From Streptomyces sp. SID3343 (GTDB lineage: Bacteria; Actinomycetota; Actinomycetes; Streptomycetales; Streptomycetaceae): DNA of 32,083 nt. The DNA lies in the NCBI RefSeq assembly GCF_009865215.1, contig NZ_WWJX01000822.1, positions 1 to 32,083 on the forward strand, written 5' to 3'. Shown here piece by piece: positions 30,793 to 32,083 of the stretch. The translations under genes and the position numbers were made by a program. Below the pieces are notes generated by a model, which worked only from the letters and a program-made list of their open reading frames with translations, was not told the DNA's origin and made no database searches. Position 1 is the stretch's first letter. The number at the start of each line of letters is the position of its first letter.

Positions 30793-32083
30793 CGCTCCTT
30801 CCGGGTCGGCGTCGCGCGCATGAGGCCGCGCACCTGCTCGGCCAGCGTGCTCACGTGCGGAGGGTTGAGCAACGAGAGGTGGTTGCCGGGAGTGTCGAAG
30901 ATGCGCAGGTGCGGGACGTGCACGTCCCAGCCCAGGGAGCGGTCGGATCGGTAGAACTCGGGATCGTTCAGGTGCGGGGGCATCGGTTCCAGACCGATGT
31001 AGAGCCACACCGGTCCGGCATAGGGCCCCGGCCGGTAGTGCCGGATCATCTCGCGGACCTGTTGCACGTGTTCGACCGTGCCGCGCAGGATCTGCGCCGC
31101 GGTGTCGCCCTGGAAGGCCTCGTCGATGCGCTCGTAGAGCATCTCGTTCTGCCGATCCGCGTCGAGACCACGCAGTTCGTCCTCGGTGAGCGCGATCTCG
31201 CGACCGAAGATCAGCTCGAAGACGTGGGCGAAGTGCACGGTTCGGTAGGCCAGCAGATCCTGCTCGCTGATGTCCGTGGGAGGGGCGCCCGCCAATGACG
31301 ACTCGAACATCGTCACGAGTTCGACCTGCTCGCCCGCCTCGGTCAGTTGCCGGGCCGTCTCGTACGCCACGAGTCCGCCGAAGGAGAGGCCGCCCAGTCG
31401 GTAGGGGCCGTGCGCACAGGTCGCCCGCACCGCGGCCGCGTAGTGCGCGGCGAGTTCCTCGACGGTGGTGAAGCGACCCAGGTCCGGTGTCTCCAGCATG
31501 TGCACGGGGACGTCGGGCGCGAGCTTTTCGGCGAGGAAGCGGTAGACGAGAAGGTTGCCGCCGGAGGGGTGGACCACGAAGTACGGCGGTTCGGTGCCCT
31601 CGGGCTGGAGCGTCACGACCGGCGAACGCCCCTTGCCTTCCCGGCCCTTGCGCAGTACTGCGGCCAACTCCGCGACGGTGGGGTTGTTGAGCAGGTCGGC
31701 CAGGCCGATGTCGCAGTTGAACTGGCGTTGCAGACGGGAGATCGCGCGCATGGCCACCAGGGAGTGACCGCCGAGGGCGAAGAAGTTGTCGTCGATCCCG
31801 ATCGGGCGCACGCCCAGCACGTCCGTCCAGACCTGCGCCACGATCAGTTCGGTGGTGTCCCGGGGGGCGACCGCCTCGCGGTCGCGGTCGCGGCCCGGCC
31901 CGCGCAGGGTGCGCAGCAGGGCCCGGTCGACGCGGCCGTCCCTGGTCGTGGGCAGTTCGGGCAGGACGAGGTAGTCCTGCGGTACCGCGCGCGCCGGCAG
32001 GCCCTGGTCCGCGACCGCCGCCAGGTGGGCCGACAGCCGCGCGTCGCGGCGCTGGGTCACCGGTTCGTTGGCTCGCGGTGTCT
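30789..32083 (-). CDS. NRPS terminal module, 3' part (A end - PCP - thioesterase), continues beyond window
   Basis: The frame is open to the right edge, so only the last 431 or so residues are seen. First comes the end of an adenylation domain (DARLSAHLAAVADQGLPARAVP, YLVLPELPTTRDGRVDRALL), then a carrier domain (VAQVWTDVLGVRPIGIDDNFFALGGHSLVAMRAI, Ser of GGHS carrying the phosphopantetheine), then a type I thioesterase (PYFVVHPSGGNLLVYRFLA, YRLGGLSFGGLVAYETARQL with the active Ser, and TPGNHLSLLNPPHV with the His). The A10 motif reads GRVDR instead of GKVDR, so the catalytic lysine is replaced by Arg, and A9 is also atypical. At the usual thioesterase Asp site it reads MFESS (Glu). This module releases the finished product. 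First visible gene of the operon. Confidence 0.93.
   Translation of the reverse strand, partial: TPRANEPVTQRRDARLSAHLAAVADQGLPARAVPQDYLVLPELPTTRDGRVDRALLRTLRGPGRDRDREAVAPRDTTELIVAQVWTDVLGVRPIGIDDNFFALGGHSLVAMRAISRLQRQFNCDIGLADLLNNPTVAELAAVLRKGREGKGRSPVVTLQPEGTEPPYFVVHPSGGNLLVYRFLAEKLAPDVPVHMLETPDLGRFTTVEELAAHYAAAVRATCAHGPYRLGGLSFGGLVAYETARQLTEAGEQVELVTMFESSLAGAPPTDISEQDLLAYRTVHFAHVFELIFGREIALTEDELRGLDADRQNEMLYERIDEAFQGDTAAQILRGTVEHVQQVREMIRHYRPGPYAGPVWLYIGLEPMPPHLNDPEFYRSDRSLGWDVHVPHLRIFDTPGNHLSLLNPPHVSTLAEQVRGLMRATPTRKER

Noticed and set aside
1-32083. CRISPR arrays, tRNA or rRNA genes, insertion sequences
   Set aside because: The tandem repeats found have no spacers and short unrelated units; no transposase frame, terminal inverted repeats, or tRNA-like cloverleaf was recognised by eye on either strand.

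Overview
The window is very GC-rich DNA with strong G/C preference in third codon positions, GTG/TTG starts, GTGA/ATGA gene overlaps and typical actinomycete families (DUF5997/LysR-like pair, GlxA-type regulators, MSMEG_1061-like flavoprotein, acyl-CoA carboxylase epsilon subunit). It looks like chromosomal DNA of a filamentous actinomycete of the Streptomyces/Embleya/Kitasatospora kind; the genus is an inference.

Layout. Positions 1-525 hold two broken genes back to back: a Ser/Thr kinase piece (minus) abutting the C-terminal part of an endonuclease/exonuclease/phosphatase-fold protein (plus), with a sharp junction near 192. Positions 572-5923 carry a secreted Tat-type phospholipase C, an SDR oxidoreductase, a divergent MHS-type transporter and an O6-alkylguanine-DNA alkyltransferase. 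Positions 6220-8499 hold the divergent DUF5997 / LysR-substrate-domain pair, a doubtful small ORF and a hypothetical protein. Positions 8776-12183 form a redox locus: a TetR regulator divergent from a three-gene operon (siderophore-interacting-type flavin reductase, PPOX-fold flavoprotein, PDR/VanB-type reductase). Positions 12248-18982 carry a GNAT acetyltransferase, a GlxA/AraC regulator divergent from a ChrR-like cupin, a MATE pump, a DUF3592-like membrane protein, an overlooked coding-like Cys-rich frame, a secreted sphingomyelinase D/PLD-type enzyme, and a DUF2945-DUF3140 pair. Positions 19019-20726 are a TetR/aldo-keto reductase divergent pair with two near-identical palindromic operators.

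Positions 21087-32083 are the right-hand accessory region. A biosynthetic gene cluster is read entirely on the minus strand and runs off the window: NRPS terminal module (A end-PCP-TE), type II thioesterase, acyl-CoA carboxylase beta and epsilon subunits, fatty acyl-AMP ligase, KAS III and a stand-alone adenylation domain whose pocket residues read DFWSVGMVHK, close to the threonine code. The first six genes are chained by GTGA overlaps or short gaps. A DHA2 exporter and TetR regulator follow downstream, probably for export/self-protection. The likely product is a lipopeptide or peptide-polyketide hybrid, with FAAL/KAS III/carboxylase making or activating an unusual acyl unit and threonine supplied in trans.

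Two window-wide features stand out: many short direct repeats (9-24 bp units) at gene ends and in gaps, and several genes with a TANNNT box exactly 6 nt before the start codon, the signature of leaderless transcripts.
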